This document shows positions 1 to 8,392 of a DNA stretch of 64,000 bases, piece after piece. The notes beneath the pieces are model-generated. The model made no database searches. It was not told where the DNA came from and worked only from the letters and a program-made list of their open reading frames with translations. The stretch's first letter is position 1. Every line of letters starts with the position of its first letter. Origin of the DNA: Citrobacter sp. Cu233 (GTDB lineage: Bacteria > Pseudomonadota > Gammaproteobacteria > Enterobacterales > Enterobacteriaceae). Both the position numbers and the translations under genes were made by a program. The DNA is taken from NCBI RefSeq assembly GCF_030332225.1, contig NZ_JAOWIF010000042.1:216176-280175 (forward strand), given 5' to 3'.

Positions 1-149
1 GAATGTAGCATCACCGTTCCTTATTCAGAATAGGGATAATAATTCATCCTGTCTATTGTTCAACGCATGCCTATTTATTAATTATTTTATTTGATTGTAG
101 GTGATACTTGTGCAAGCAAGATATGAAGACATGTGAATATGGAGGAGTT

Positions 150-875
150 ATGTTGCTGGGACGCTGCAAGAACGCAATTATTATTAGTAAATTACCTATC
201 ATACAAACTGGGCTTAAAGGGGTAATGCAGGCGCATTTCTCCGATTGCAAACTGACCTACTGCTGCTCCGTAGAAGAACTGACATTGCTGCAACTGCGAC
301 GTTCAGATCTGGTCATCGCTGATTTAACCGGAGATTGTAGCCATCCGCGTTCGATCTGCGAACAATATTATTCTTTGTTACCCCAATACCGTGATATTCA
401 CTGGGTCTTTCTTGTTTCTCGAAATTATTATCCTGTGGCCGTTGAGTTGCTGATGTGTCCAATCAGTACACTGTTATCCGATGCCGAACCGATCGACAGT
501 TTAGTAAATGCTATTGATGCGGGGAATATTTATGCTGATAGAATTAGCCAGGTATTGATCTCTCCGGTAATAACACCAGAAAGACAGGATCATAGCGTAC
601 ATTCAATTATTCTGACACTCTCTGAACGGAAAGTGCTACGGCTTCTGGGAAAGGGCTGGGGGATTAACCAGATTGCTACATTACTTAAAAAAAGTAATAA
701 GACTATCAGCGCCCAGAAAAATAGTGCAATGCGCCGTCTGTCAATACACAGCAATGCGGAGATGTATGCCTGGATAAATAGTTCTCAAGGAGCACGAGAA
801 TTGAATCTACCGTCAGTTTATGGAGAAACCACGGAATGGAAGACAAAAGTATCAAAAGAAATGTCGCACTGGTAG
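150..875 (+). CDS. yjjQ: LuxR-type transcriptional regulator YjjQ
   Basis: A 241-residue protein with a C-terminal LuxR-type helix-turn-helix of about 60 residues, beginning near [20 protein letters not shown] and including the recognition-helix segment [17 protein letters not shown]. The N-terminal half is receiver-like without a clear phospho-acceptor pocket. The ATG at 150 is chosen because a strong GGAGGAG lies just upstream and the length then equals E. coli YjjQ; an in-frame extension to 108 is possible but has no such site. The 3' end overlaps bglJ by 40 bases, so the two are probably co-transcribed and translationally coupled. In E. coli the yjjQ-bglJ operon is H-NS-silenced and YjjQ represses flagellar and capsule genes; that role is transferred by homology. 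Confidence 0.93.
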   Translation: MLLGRCKNAIIISKLPIIQTGLKGVMQAHFSDCKLTYCCSVEELTLLQLRRSDLVIADLTGDCSHPRSICEQYYSLLPQYRDIHWVFLVSRNYYPVAVELLMCPISTLLSDAEPIDSLVNAIDAGNIYADRISQVLISPVITPERQDHSVHSIILTLSERKVLRLLGKGWGINQIATLLKKSNKTISAQKNSAMRRLSIHSNAEMYAWINSSQGARELNLPSVYGETTEWKTKVSKEMSHW

Positions 876-1525
876 AAAAGTGTGTCATGAGCAGTGTGGG
901 TATTTATAATTTATTTGATGCCATACCGAATAACCAATACCGACTCCATCCCTTTTCACGACAGCCAGCCTTCAGCCAGGCGATGTCACAGACGTCATTT
1001 TTCGCGGTTATTTTTTCACTTTCCGCGAAAAGAACCGATCGTCGCACCGGGCTGGCTTACCTGACGGAGCTGGCGGTGAAATACCCTCGCATCAAGCGAG
1101 TTGTCATTGCCGATGATGATGATGAGGCGCGGTTAATTGGCTCGCTGTCACCGTTACCACTGGATGCCGTGATTAGCAAAGCATCCACGCTGAGTGTGTT
1201 ACAGGAAGAATTATTTGCAGCGCTGGATTGTGTCATAGGGGAAATAGAGGATACAAAAAAACTCTGGTATATCAATCAATGTCGTATGCTTAGCCCAACC
1301 GAGCGCGAAATTCTGCGCTATATGTCGAATGGTTATTCGATGCTGCAGATCGCGATTGAGCTTGAGCGAAACATTAAAACGATTCGTGCGCATAAATTTA
1401 ATGTGATGTCCAAACTGGGCGTTAGTTCGGATGCCGGATTACTGGATGCTGCCGATATTCTGTTGCATGTACGCTCTGCTGAACTGTCATCTTTTCGTCG
1501 TACTGCCCCGTTATGGCGCGCTTGA
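836..1525 (+). CDS. bglJ: LuxR-type transcriptional regulator BglJ
   Basis: A 229-residue regulator that starts inside the 3' end of yjjQ. The C-terminal LuxR-type HTH begins around [20 protein letters not shown] and contains [20 protein letters not shown], nearly identical to E. coli BglJ; the N-terminal half is more diverged. In E. coli BglJ forms a heterodimer with RcsB and activates bgl and other loci without phosphorylation. The final residues differ from E. coli, and the protein is a few residues longer than the 225 of that species. No independent promoter is evident, consistent with a dicistronic operon. Confidence 0.92.
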   Translation: MEDKSIKRNVALVEKCVMSSVGIYNLFDAIPNNQYRLHPFSRQPAFSQAMSQTSFFAVIFSLSAKRTDRRTGLAYLTELAVKYPRIKRVVIADDDDEARLIGSLSPLPLDAVISKASTLSVLQEELFAALDCVIGEIEDTKKLWYINQCRMLSPTEREILRYMSNGYSMLQIAIELERNIKTIRAHKFNVMSKLGVSSDAGLLDAADILLHVRSAELSSFRRTAPLWRA

Positions 1526-1545
1526 GAAAAAGTGTATTAGCTTAG

Positions 1546-2016
1546 TCATTGGCATGGAAACTGGCACACATCAACCCAGGTCGCCGCAGTCAGTTCTGCT
1601 ATTCTCTCTGGCGTGATGCGAACCGCGCTGTGAGTAGCTCCAGCCGCAGGGAGCACTTCAGTGTAGTGTTTCAACGAGACATCACAGTACACCGATATTG
1701 GTGTCTCCAACCCGAAAGGACATACGCCTCCCACGGGATGGCCTGTTGCGATGACCACTTCATCGCTACTCAGCATGCGCGCTTTAGCACCAAACGTATT
1801 TTTCAGTTTTTTATTATCGAGGCGAGCATCTCCTCTGGCGACGACCAGGATAATGTCGTTTTTCACCTTTAGTGACAGCGTTTTTGCTATCTGCCCTGGT
1901 TCGACGTTATGGGCTTTTGCTGCCAGATCGACGGTGGCGGTGCTTTGATCTAATTCGATGATTTCAATATCTGGCGCATGTTGCGCTAAAAACTGCCGCA
2001 CTGATTGCAAACTCAT
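1546..2016 (-). CDS. YbaK/EbsC-family aminoacyl-tRNA deacylase-like protein
   Basis: A 156-residue single-domain protein of the YbaK/EbsC/ProRS-editing fold. The family signature is visible: a basic segment with SLKVKNDIILVVARGDARLD (about 50-70) and the glycine-rich GHPVGGVCPFGLE motif (about 92-104). Such free-standing editing domains hydrolyse mischarged tRNAs such as Cys- or Ala-tRNA(Pro). The substrate here cannot be told from sequence. The start ATG at 2016 is preceded by a purine-rich GAGAGGGAGAAAAG segment. It is monocistronic, on the strand opposite bglJ and the PTS gene, in a spot where E. coli K-12 has no such gene to my knowledge. Confidence 0.85.
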   Translation of the reverse strand: MSLQSVRQFLAQHAPDIEIIELDQSTATVDLAAKAHNVEPGQIAKTLSLKVKNDIILVVARGDARLDNKKLKNTFGAKARMLSSDEVVIATGHPVGGVCPFGLETPISVYCDVSLKHYTEVLPAAGATHSAVRITPERIAELTAATWVDVCQFPCQ

Positions 2017-2251
2017 TCTTTTCTCCCTCTCGCTTATCCGCAGCTCTGTATAGCAGAAAACCGCCTGGCGTAATTTGTCATAGGGGCAGGGTTACTGTAA
2101 ATATTTTATTGTAACAACATAGCAACATCGGCAGTTTTTCGATCACCTTCACAATCAAAGAAACCGGTTACAGTAACCGGTTGCAGAATGTTGAAATGGC
2201 GATTAATACTGAAGCTGTCACTTCCTCTGTATCACATAATAAGAGCCATCT
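2017..2251. other. Intergenic control region between editing protein and PTS genes
   Basis: Noncoding region between two divergent units. It contains the perfect palindrome described separately (2162-2182) and, upstream at 2090-2100, GGTTACTGTAA, which resembles the centre of that palindrome and could be a second operator. The stretch 2098-2125 is AT-rich and could hold the promoter for the PTS unit, but I cannot assign -35/-10 boxes confidently. Confidence 0.5.
2162..2182. promoter_or_regulatory. Perfect palindromic operator upstream of the PTS unit
   Basis: Two copies of AACCGGTTAC as a perfect inverted repeat around a single central A (10+1+10). Each arm itself contains the palindrome AACCGGTT. 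The form resembles LacI/GalR-family operators such as the AscG type, which fits control of a sugar PTS gene starting 70-200 bases downstream. No LacI-family regulator is encoded in this window, so the cognate protein would act in trans. Confidence 0.6.
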
Positions 2252-2392
2252 ATGAAACTTAACTTTAATAGCGGTAGCGCTGGCGTTCCTCCCGGCACGG
2301 TTGCGAAAAGTGGTAACGGGCCTTACGTGGTGGTGTTGATACCAGCACATTTACAGGGTTTTGCACAACAGGAGAGCGGCTATGTCTACTAA
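2252..2392 (+). CDS. Small ORF (46 aa) overlapping the PTS EIIC start
   Basis: ATG at 2252, preceded by AAGAG, opens a 46-codon frame ending TAA at 2390-2392, so its last 11 bases overlap the EIIC gene. The product begins MKLNFNSGSAGVPPG and ends QQESGYVY; it is Gly/Pro/Val-rich with no membrane segment. I do not recognise the family. The overlap would couple its translation to that of EIIC. It could be a real small protein or a leader whose translation opens the EIIC ribosome site. Conservation of frame in relatives would decide. Confidence 0.5.
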   Translation: MKLNFNSGSAGVPPGTVAKSGNGPYVVVLIPAHLQGFAQQESGYVY

Positions 2393-3725
2393 GCATGCTG
2401 TGTTTAATGTGATTTTCCGCTTTGTTGAAAACTACGTTAGCCCTGTCGCCGGGCGCATTTCTTCACAACGTCATGTGATGGCAATACGTGATGGTTTCAT
2501 TTCGGCAATGCCGTTTATGATTGTAGGATCTTTTCTGCTGGTTTTTGCCTATCCCCCTTTTTCGCCGGATACCACCTGGGGATTTGCCCGCGCATGGCTG
2601 GATCTGGCAAAACAATTTGAAGGCCAGATACTCACGCCGTTTGATATGACGATGGGGATCATGTCGGTCTATATATGTGCCGCCATTGCTTACAACCTGG
2701 GTAAACACTATGTGAAGTCGCATCAGCTGGATCCGTTTATGTGCGCGATGCTGTCCATCATGGCGTTTTTACTGATTGCCGCACCGAAAACCAAAGGTAC
2801 GATGCCGGTTGATAGCCTGGGAGGGACGGGGATTTTCACCGCGATCCTCGTGGCGATTTATTGCGTTGAGATGATGCGGTTCCTGAAGGCGCACAACATC
2901 GGGATCCGCTTACCCGATCAAGTGCCGCCGATGATCAAAAACTCATTTGATCTCCTGATCCCAGTGCTGGTGGTGGTATTGACGCTGTACCCGCTTAGCC
3001 TGGTGATACAGTCGCAGTTTGATATGCTGATCCCTCAGGCCATTATGGCAATCTTTAAACCGCTGGTGTCTGCTGCCGATTCTCTTCCGGCGATACTGCT
3101 GGCGGTATTGGTAGGCCACCTGCTGTGGTTTGCCGGGATTCACGGGGCGGCGATTGTGTCCGGGATGCTGCAAATGTTCTGGCTGACCAACCTCGGCATG
3201 AATCAATCGGCGCTGGCGCAGGGGGCTCCTTTGCCGCATATCTTTATGGAAGCGTTCTGGACGTTCTTCATCGTGGTGGGGGGATCGGGGGCGACGATGG
3301 GGCTGGTGATTTGCTATCTGCGCAGTCGTTCTGCCCATTTACGCTCGATTGGACGCCTCAGCGTCGTCCCAAGCATTTTTAATATCAATGAACCGGTGAT
3401 TTTCGGCACGCCGATAGTAATGAATCCGGTGTTCTTTATTCCGTTCCTGCTTGCGCCGATGGTGAATGCCGTATTGGCCTGGGCGGCGATGAAGCTGGAT
3501 TTGATTGGTCGCGTCATTTCTGTCGTTCCGTGGACCGCACCGGCCCCGGTGGGGGCTGCATGGGCATTAGGTTGGGACTATCGTGCGGCGATCCTGGTGG
3601 TCGTGTTGGCGCTGGTTTCTGCCATCATCTACTTCCCATTCTTTAAGGTCTATGAGAAGCAACTGCTGGCGCAGGAAAAAGAAGAAGCTCAGCGTATAGA
3701 AGAGGAAAGTCAGCAGGTAGCGTAA
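2382..3725 (+). CDS. PTS lactose/cellobiose-family transporter subunit IIC (orphan)
   Basis: A 447-residue polytopic membrane protein of the PTS EIIC lactose/N,N'-diacetylchitobiose/cellobiose family. ATG 2382 is chosen for the AGGAG eight bases upstream; longer in-frame starts begin inside the small ORF. The EIIC signature is seen in the conserved INEPVIFGTPIVMNP region (about residues 340-355), which binds sugar in this superfamily, and in GIHGAAIVSGM (about 253-263). About ten hydrophobic segments are present. EIIA and EIIB are not adjacent, so it must borrow soluble components encoded elsewhere. The tail is Glu/Gln-rich. Substrate unknown; a beta-glucoside or chitobiose is typical of the family. 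It converges on fhuF. Confidence 0.87.
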   Translation: MSTKHAVFNVIFRFVENYVSPVAGRISSQRHVMAIRDGFISAMPFMIVGSFLLVFAYPPFSPDTTWGFARAWLDLAKQFEGQILTPFDMTMGIMSVYICAAIAYNLGKHYVKSHQLDPFMCAMLSIMAFLLIAAPKTKGTMPVDSLGGTGIFTAILVAIYCVEMMRFLKAHNIGIRLPDQVPPMIKNSFDLLIPVLVVVLTLYPLSLVIQSQFDMLIPQAIMAIFKPLVSAADSLPAILLAVLVGHLLWFAGIHGAAIVSGMLQMFWLTNLGMNQSALAQGAPLPHIFMEAFWTFFIVVGGSGATMGLVICYLRSRSAHLRSIGRLSVVPSIFNINEPVIFGTPIVMNPVFFIPFLLAPMVNAVLAWAAMKLDLIGRVISVVPWTAPAPVGAAWALGWDYRAAILVVVLALVSAIIYFPFFKVYEKQLLAQEKEEAQRIEEESQQVA

Positions 3726-3733
3726 TCGTGCAG

Positions 3734-3755
3734 GCGAGGGGCTGTGGCTCCTCGC
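3734..3755. terminator. Hairpin between convergent PTS EIIC and fhuF
   Basis: Inverted repeat GCGAGG...CCTCGC in the short gap between EIIC and fhuF; the downstream end on + is CTTACTTTAA. It probably acts as a shared transcription terminator, but lacks a long U-tract in either direction. Confidence 0.5.
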
Positions 3756-4544
3756 TTACTTTAACGTGCAGTCACCGCATTGCTGAACATCGGGCAAGCG
3801 ATAGCGTTGACAGCAGGTTCTGCGTACTAACAGTCCCTCACGTGGAACGACGGTACGCCACAACGGATTATCCTGGCCACAGGAGAGCTGTTTCTCAAAG
3901 AAGCAGGTTTGACGCAATGTTGTCAGCAGTTCTTCACCTAACAGCGGCTTCATTTCCGTTAAATACCAGTGGATGAGATACCCGGTATTGCTCCAGATAA
4001 GTTTCGCGTTGATTTCACCCGTCGATTCCAGCGCCTGAACAACCGGTGTCAGGGCTGACAAAATCAGCGTTTCCATGCGTTGTTGCGGTGAGAGCGCAGT
4101 GGTCTGGTGATCCTGATGTACATCTATCCAGAAACATGCGGCACGCCCGGTTTCGTGAAATTCCACGTGCATATGTTCAGGTGCGACATCCATGGCTTCT
4201 TTTTGCGTCAGCAGAGCCACCATAAGTGGGGGCATCATCAGGCCGATATACCATTGCGCCCAGAGAGAGAGCAGTGGTTTATTTTCGCGTACTAACGTGG
4301 GCTGGTTGCGGTAGATATGGTCTGAATAAACGGCCAGAAGCGAACTTAACGTTGCCGGTTGCGTCCATTCATGTAATGTCATTGCACCTTGCGGTGGGGG
4401 CTCATCAAGACGAATGAAATCCAGCAAGTGTTCGCGAGTTTGGGCTATGGTCGCACGCACGGAGGCCGCCAGCGAGGGCATCTCTGAAGGGAGATGGCTG
4501 CGCCAGATGACATCTTCAACGATGGGTGCGGAACGGTAAGCCAT
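3756..4544 (-). CDS. fhuF: Siderophore-iron reductase FhuF
   Basis: A 262-residue cytoplasmic [2Fe-2S] protein that reduces ferric iron in hydroxamate siderophores (ferrioxamine, coprogen, ferrichrome) after uptake. The diagnostic C-terminal cluster ligands are present: CC, ten residues, then C-x2-C at residues about 244-259, the unusual FhuF arrangement. ATG 4544 gives MAYRSAPIV, matching family length. A Fur-box-like element overlaps the promoter region just upstream at 4571-4589, consistent with iron repression. It stands alone and converges with the PTS gene. Confidence 0.96.
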   Translation of the reverse strand: MAYRSAPIVEDVIWRSHLPSEMPSLAASVRATIAQTREHLLDFIRLDEPPPQGAMTLHEWTQPATLSSLLAVYSDHIYRNQPTLVRENKPLLSLWAQWYIGLMMPPLMVALLTQKEAMDVAPEHMHVEFHETGRAACFWIDVHQDHQTTALSPQQRMETLILSALTPVVQALESTGEINAKLIWSNTGYLIHWYLTEMKPLLGEELLTTLRQTCFFEKQLSCGQDNPLWRTVVPREGLLVRRTCCQRYRLPDVQQCGDCTLK

Positions 4545-4570
4545 GGTGATATAAGGATGTTAATCTAAAT

Positions 4571-4589
4571 GATAATGATTGCCAATCCT
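4571..4589 (-). promoter_or_regulatory. Fur box upstream of fhuF
   Basis: GATAATGATTGCCAATCCT matches the left half of the 19-bp Fur consensus very well (GATAATGAT) and the right half weakly. It sits 27-45 bases before the fhuF start codon, the position expected for iron-dependent repression; fhuF is a known Fur target. Confidence 0.7.
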
Positions 4590-4653
4590 ATAGGCGAGGG
4601 TAAACGATGGCAAGATCTTTGTCGCAATATCGGGCAGTTCCGCACGGATAAAC

Positions 4654-5735
4654 TCAGGAAGAGGTGCAGTTTATCCTCAGCTCATCGCTGACCAGGGTGT
4701 TGTTTCGACCGAGATTCTTGGCCTCATAAAGCGCTTTGTCTGCCCTGGTAATCGCGGAGTCAATATCCTGATCCACTAAAGGCGCAATGCCGATGCTGAC
4801 TGTCACATTGGTTGCTACGCTCTCATTAAACATATGAGGGATCTTAAGGTCATATACTTTCTGGCGGATACGCTCAGCTGCGGCCTGCGCCTGCTGTGGA
4901 TCGACGGCGGTCAGTAACACCATAAATTCTTCGCCACCAAAACGCGCGACCACATCCCGGGAGCGTACGGAATCACGAATCGCGGCAGAAACGCGAATTA
5001 ACGCCTGATCGCCCATCATATGCCCGTAATGGTCGTTATAGGCTTTGAAATGATCGATATCCAGCAATAAGACGTAATGCTTCGAGTTGCTCAGTGCCAG
5101 CAACGTATCGAGTCGGTGTTGCAGCCCACGACGGTTATACAGCCCCGTCAGCGGATCGAGCATACTGAGGCCATTTAGGGTTTCTCGCTCTTCCAGCAGT
5201 TTGTACATCAGCTGTTGGGCAAAGCCGTCGTAGCGCTTTTGGATCACATGCTGAATGGCGATCCCAGCCATCGGCAGTGCCATGAAATAGATCACTCGCA
5301 GCCCATGTTCACTGCCATTCAGCCACAAGCACACGGCAACTGAGGGAAGTGAGTGGAGGGTAAAGGCAATGATATTATTGGCAAAAGCGATAGAACCAAT
5401 AAACAGCACGCTGAGAAGTGCTATTAACAGAAAATAATAATCATTATGACCTAGCGCGTTAAATTTCAGGAAAATATGCAATGCCCATAACAAGCCAAAA
5501 ACGATTGAAATAAAAGGAAGATTAATTCTTTTATTCGTATATTTCCCATGCCATGCCATGCCAACAGCAATGTACTGGCAGCCAGGATGAGCAACGCCGG
5601 GACAGATAAGGCTTTGACGGCAAAGAGTGGGAAAACAAGCGTAAACAGCGCGGAGACTGCGTTGAGAAGCAGAAACAGACGTAAAGAGAGTTGATATTTC
5701 TTAGTGCGCAGAGTTCGCCAGGATTGTACTGTCAT
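4654..5735 (-). pseudogene. Diguanylate cyclase (STM4551-like), frameshifted at a 5-bp tandem repeat
   Basis: Two overlapping frames make one gene. Frame 1 (5735 down to 5466) gives an N-terminus with membrane segments ending LLLAWHG; frame 2 (from 5559 to 4654) continues from AWHGKYTNKR through more membrane helices into a complete GGDEF domain. The switch lies at three tandem ATGCC units (5548-5562); with two units the frame is continuous and encodes 358 residues. The catalytic GGEEF motif (ARFGGEEF) is intact, and an RxxD inhibitory site (RSRD) lies five residues before it. Position beside fhuF and the tRNA-Leu cluster matches Salmonella STM4551, a membrane diguanylate cyclase. As written, c-di-GMP synthesis needs either slippage or the internal ATG at 5559 (301 residues). 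Sequencing error is possible. Confidence 0.8.
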
Positions 5736-5951
5736 AGGTAAATATTGTTATTTATCTGCAATATACGAAGATGTGTTTGTACGGAAAAAAAGATGAACGA
5801 ATAATCATTCGTTCAGGTCGTTATTGTTTTTTGATGAAAAGCTAACCGGCGAGCAATTTATCACCTTAAATTATTCATGTCATCAATCGTTAAGTAAAAC
5901 TCATAGAATTGATAGCCTTTTCTGGCTGACAAATGAGAAAATTTATCATAT

Positions 5952-5970
5952 GATATTGGTTATCATTATC
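5952..5970 (+). promoter_or_regulatory. Fur box upstream of yjjZ
   Basis: GATATTGGTTATCATTATC matches 16 of the 19 positions of the Fur consensus GATAATGATAATCATTATC. It lies about 20 bases before the yjjZ start codon, so it would overlap the promoter or transcription start and give iron repression. Confidence 0.8.
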
Positions 5971-5988
5971 AATGTCATAGGTGGAACC

Positions 5989-6225
5989 ATGTTGCAACGT
6001 GCGCTGGGCAGTGGATGGGGGGTTTTGCTGCCGGGGATAGTGATTGCCGGGCTGGCATTTGCTGACCTGTCACTCGACGCATGGAAGGCGATGATTGTAT
6101 TAGGGCTGCTGCTGACTTCGCTAATGCTATACCACAAACGATTACGGCATTTCGTTTTGTTGCCTTCATGTGCGGCACTGATCGGCGGTATTGTTCTGGT
6201 GATGATGAACTGGAATCAGGGATGA
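5989..6225 (+). CDS. yjjZ: DUF1435 small inner-membrane protein YjjZ
   Basis: A 78-residue, almost wholly hydrophobic protein starting MLQRALGSGWG, with about three predicted transmembrane segments (VLLPGIVIAGLAFA; MIVLGLLLTSLML; FVLLPSCAALIGGIVLVMM) and a basic loop HKRLRH. It corresponds to the DUF1435 family (E. coli YjjZ), of unknown function. The ATG at 5989 is chosen because a well-matched Fur box ends 18 bases upstream, which would place any longer start inside the operator; GGTGGA precedes it. With fhuF this puts two iron-regulated genes either side of the cyclase. Confidence 0.82.
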   Translation: MLQRALGSGWGVLLPGIVIAGLAFADLSLDAWKAMIVLGLLLTSLMLYHKRLRHFVLLPSCAALIGGIVLVMMNWNQG

Positions 6226-6264
6226 GTAAAACAGCGAAGAAAACTGAAAGGAAAATAAGATAAT

Positions 6265-6351
6265 TGGTGCGAGGGGGGGGACTTGAACCCCCACGTCCGT
6301 AAGGACACTAACACCTGAAGCTAGCGCGTCTACCAATTCCGCCACCTTCGC
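6265..6351 (-). tRNA. leuQ: tRNA-Leu (anticodon CAG), third in the leuVPQ transcript
   Basis: 87 nt including encoded CCA. On the minus strand it begins GCGAAGGTGG, has the CAG anticodon in CTTCAGGTG, a long class II variable arm, GGTTCAAGTC T-loop, and ends CCCTCGCACCA. It is the promoter-distal member of three near-identical genes. Reads CUG codons. Confidence 0.98.
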
Positions 6352-6384
6352 ACAGTCATCTTACTTTTTTTGATATCGCCTCGT

Positions 6385-6471
6385 TGGTGCGAGGGGGGGG
6401 ACTTGAACCCCCACGTCCGTAAGAACACTAACACCTGAAGCTAGCGCGTCTACCAATTCCGCCACCTTCGC
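6385..6471 (-). tRNA. leuP: tRNA-Leu (anticodon CAG), middle copy
   Basis: 87 nt with encoded CCA, same fold and CAG anticodon as its neighbours. It differs from the other two by one base in the variable arm (AAGAACAC where the others have AAGGACAC on the + strand), which weakens one pair in that stem. Confidence 0.98.
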
Positions 6472-6499
6472 CCAGTGCGAGCAATATCAACGTGGATTA

Positions 6500-6586
6500 T
6501 GGTGCGAGGGGGGGGACTTGAACCCCCACGTCCGAAAGGACACTAACACCTGAAGCTAGCGCGTCTACCAATTCCGCCACCTTCGC
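6500..6586 (-). tRNA. leuV: tRNA-Leu (anticodon CAG), promoter-proximal copy
   Basis: 87 nt with encoded CCA and CAG anticodon. Its variable-arm loop has GAAAG where the other copies have GTAAG (+ strand). First of three tRNAs in the transcript; spacers to the next genes are 28 and 33 bases. Confidence 0.98.
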
Positions 6587-6627
6587 ATACCATCGATACT
6601 CAAAAAGTATCGTTACCACGGAGGCGC

Positions 6628-6655
6628 ATTCTAGTGGTTTTCAGCTTTTCGTCAA
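6628..6655 (-). promoter_or_regulatory. Stable-RNA type promoter of the tRNA-Leu operon
   Basis: On the minus strand, TTGACG and TAGAAT are separated by 16 bases and followed by a GC-rich discriminator (GCGCCTCC), the pattern of growth-rate/stringently controlled tRNA promoters. It lies about 40 bases upstream of leuV. Confidence 0.8.
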
Positions 6656-6704
6656 TAGTTAATTGCCCAGGGTGCGATTAATTGATGTAAAAATGGGCGC
6701 CAGT

Positions 6705-6788
6705 CGTAGGCCGGATAAGCGATAGCGCGATCCGGCATTACTCGGTGTCACGCCGGATGACGGCGTAAATGTCTTATCCGGCCTGCAT
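6705..6788. repeat. REP/BIME element between leuV and rsmC
   Basis: Two REP units in opposite orientation: GTAGGCCGGATAAGC...ATCCGGCAT (6706-6737) and a second ending GTCTTATCCGGCCTGC (6750-6786). It lies directly after the rsmC stop codon and can stabilise its transcript or bind gyrase/IHF as known for BIMEs. Confidence 0.88.
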
Positions 6789-6791
6789 CAG

Positions 6792-7823
6792 TTAGGCTTT
6801 TTTCGCCTGACGCGTCATGATGGTACGATAAACCTTGAAACGACCGGTTTGTGCGATAACTTCATGAAAACCAAACACCTCATCCAGCACTTTCGGATAC
6901 GGCAGGAAGGCGTTGGCCACGATACGCAGCTCACCGCCGCTGTTCAGGTGACGAACTGCCCCGCGAATCAGCGTTTGAGCTGCATCAAGGCTGGTCTGCA
7001 TGCCATCGTGGAACGGCGGGTTAGAGATGATCATATCAAAGCGGCCTGTCACGTCAGAAAAGACGTTACTGGCAATCACGTCACCTTCAATGCCGTTTGC
7101 AGCAAGCGTTGCGCGACTGGCTTCAACTGCGGATGCGCTGACATCGCACAGGGTCAGTCGAACTTTCGGCGAGTGACTGGCTAATGCAACAGAGAGCACG
7201 CCCGCGCCACAGCCGACATCCAGAACCTTGCCTTTAGTGTGCGGCGTTAGCGTAGAAAGCAGCAATTGGCTGCCGACATCCAGTCCGTCACGGCTGAATA
7301 CGCCAGGCAAGGTTTTGATGGTCAGATTGTCGATGGTGTATTCATCCCAGTATTTTTCTGCATCAAAAACGGGCTGTTTTTCCAGGCGGCCATGATAAAG
7401 ACCACAGCGACGGGCGCTGTCGACTTTATTCAGTGGCGCGTATTCGGCCAGTATCTGCTCTGCGCTGCGCACACCGCTGCGGTTCTCACCGACAACAAAA
7501 ATATCGGTGCCGACGGGTAACAGCGACAGAATATTCATCAGTTGGAACTGGGCTTCTGGCTTATTCTTCGGCCAGTAGTAGATCAGCGTATCGCTGTCAG
7601 CAACGTCATCGGCTTGTGCGACGAGGCTAAAGCGGACGTTATCACCCATTTGGCGGCTCAGTACCTGCCAATGGTGCAACTGCTGAGTATGCGCGCGGCT
7701 GGCGGCGCTTGCGAATTGGGCTGGCAGGTCATCCTGCAAATCACCGGCAAACAGAATACGGCTTTGTTCGAAATCATCACTGTGGCGCAGCAAGACTTCA
7801 CTTGCCGGGGTAAAAGCAGACAT
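6792..7823 (-). CDS. rsmC: 16S rRNA m2G1207 methyltransferase RsmC
   Basis: A 343-residue SAM-dependent methyltransferase that makes m2G1207 in 16S rRNA on assembled 30S subunits. It has the two-domain build of the family: a degenerate N-terminal domain (1-170) and an active C-terminal Rossmann domain with motif [13 protein letters not shown] (about 200) and catalytic NPPF (about 268) for N2-guanine methylation. Length matches the E. coli protein. The start ATG 7823 follows AAGGAG. It is transcribed away from holD. Confidence 0.97.
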   Translation of the reverse strand: MSAFTPASEVLLRHSDDFEQSRILFAGDLQDDLPAQFASAASRAHTQQLHHWQVLSRQMGDNVRFSLVAQADDVADSDTLIYYWPKNKPEAQFQLMNILSLLPVGTDIFVVGENRSGVRSAEQILAEYAPLNKVDSARRCGLYHGRLEKQPVFDAEKYWDEYTIDNLTIKTLPGVFSRDGLDVGSQLLLSTLTPHTKGKVLDVGCGAGVLSVALASHSPKVRLTLCDVSASAVEASRATLAANGIEGDVIASNVFSDVTGRFDMIISNPPFHDGMQTSLDAAQTLIRGAVRHLNSGGELRIVANAFLPYPKVLDEVFGFHEVIAQTGRFKVYRTIMTRQAKKA

Positions 7824-7978
7824 GGAATGCTCCTTAATTTATATAGGGTGCGATTATATACACAAAATCATTCAAGCTGAATCAAGGCGGTCTGCGGGAT
7901 GACGTGTATCGTTGTTTGTTGGCGCTGATTCGACGAATTTGCTATATTTGCGCCCCTGATAGACAGGAGTGTTTCGCT

Positions 7979-8392
7979 ATGACATCCCGACGAGACTGGC
8001 AATTACAGCAACTGGGCATTACGCAGTGGTCGCTGCGCCGTCCTGGCGCGCTGCGGGGCGAGATCGCGATTTCAATTCCTGCGCATGTCCGTTTGGTGAT
8101 GGTTGCTGCACAGTTACCCGCGCTAACCGAACCGTTAATGAGCGATATTTTACACGCATTGACCGTTAGCCCGGATCAGGTTTTACAACTGACGCCTGAC
8201 CGTGTCGCCATGCTGCCGCAAGGTAGCCGTTGTAATAGCTGGCGGCTGGGAACCACAGGGCCGCTGCTGCTGGAGGGCGCTCAGGTCGCCAGTCCGGCGT
8301 TTAATGAATTACGGGATAACCCAGCGGCACGCGCCGCGTTATGGCAACAAATCTGCGCATATGAACACGATTTCTTCCCTCGAACCGACTGA
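7979..8392 (+). CDS. holD: DNA polymerase III psi subunit HolD
   Basis: A 137-residue psi subunit of the DNA polymerase III clamp-loader complex; it binds chi (HolC) and links the loader to SSB. The N-terminus MTSRRDWQLQQLGITQW and the length match E. coli HolD. The ATG at 7979 follows ACAGGAG. Its 3' end overlaps rimI by 32 bases in another frame, the same arrangement as in E. coli, so the two are co-expressed. Confidence 0.96.
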   Translation: MTSRRDWQLQQLGITQWSLRRPGALRGEIAISIPAHVRLVMVAAQLPALTEPLMSDILHALTVSPDQVLQLTPDRVAMLPQGSRCNSWRLGTTGPLLLEGAQVASPAFNELRDNPAARAALWQQICAYEHDFFPRTD

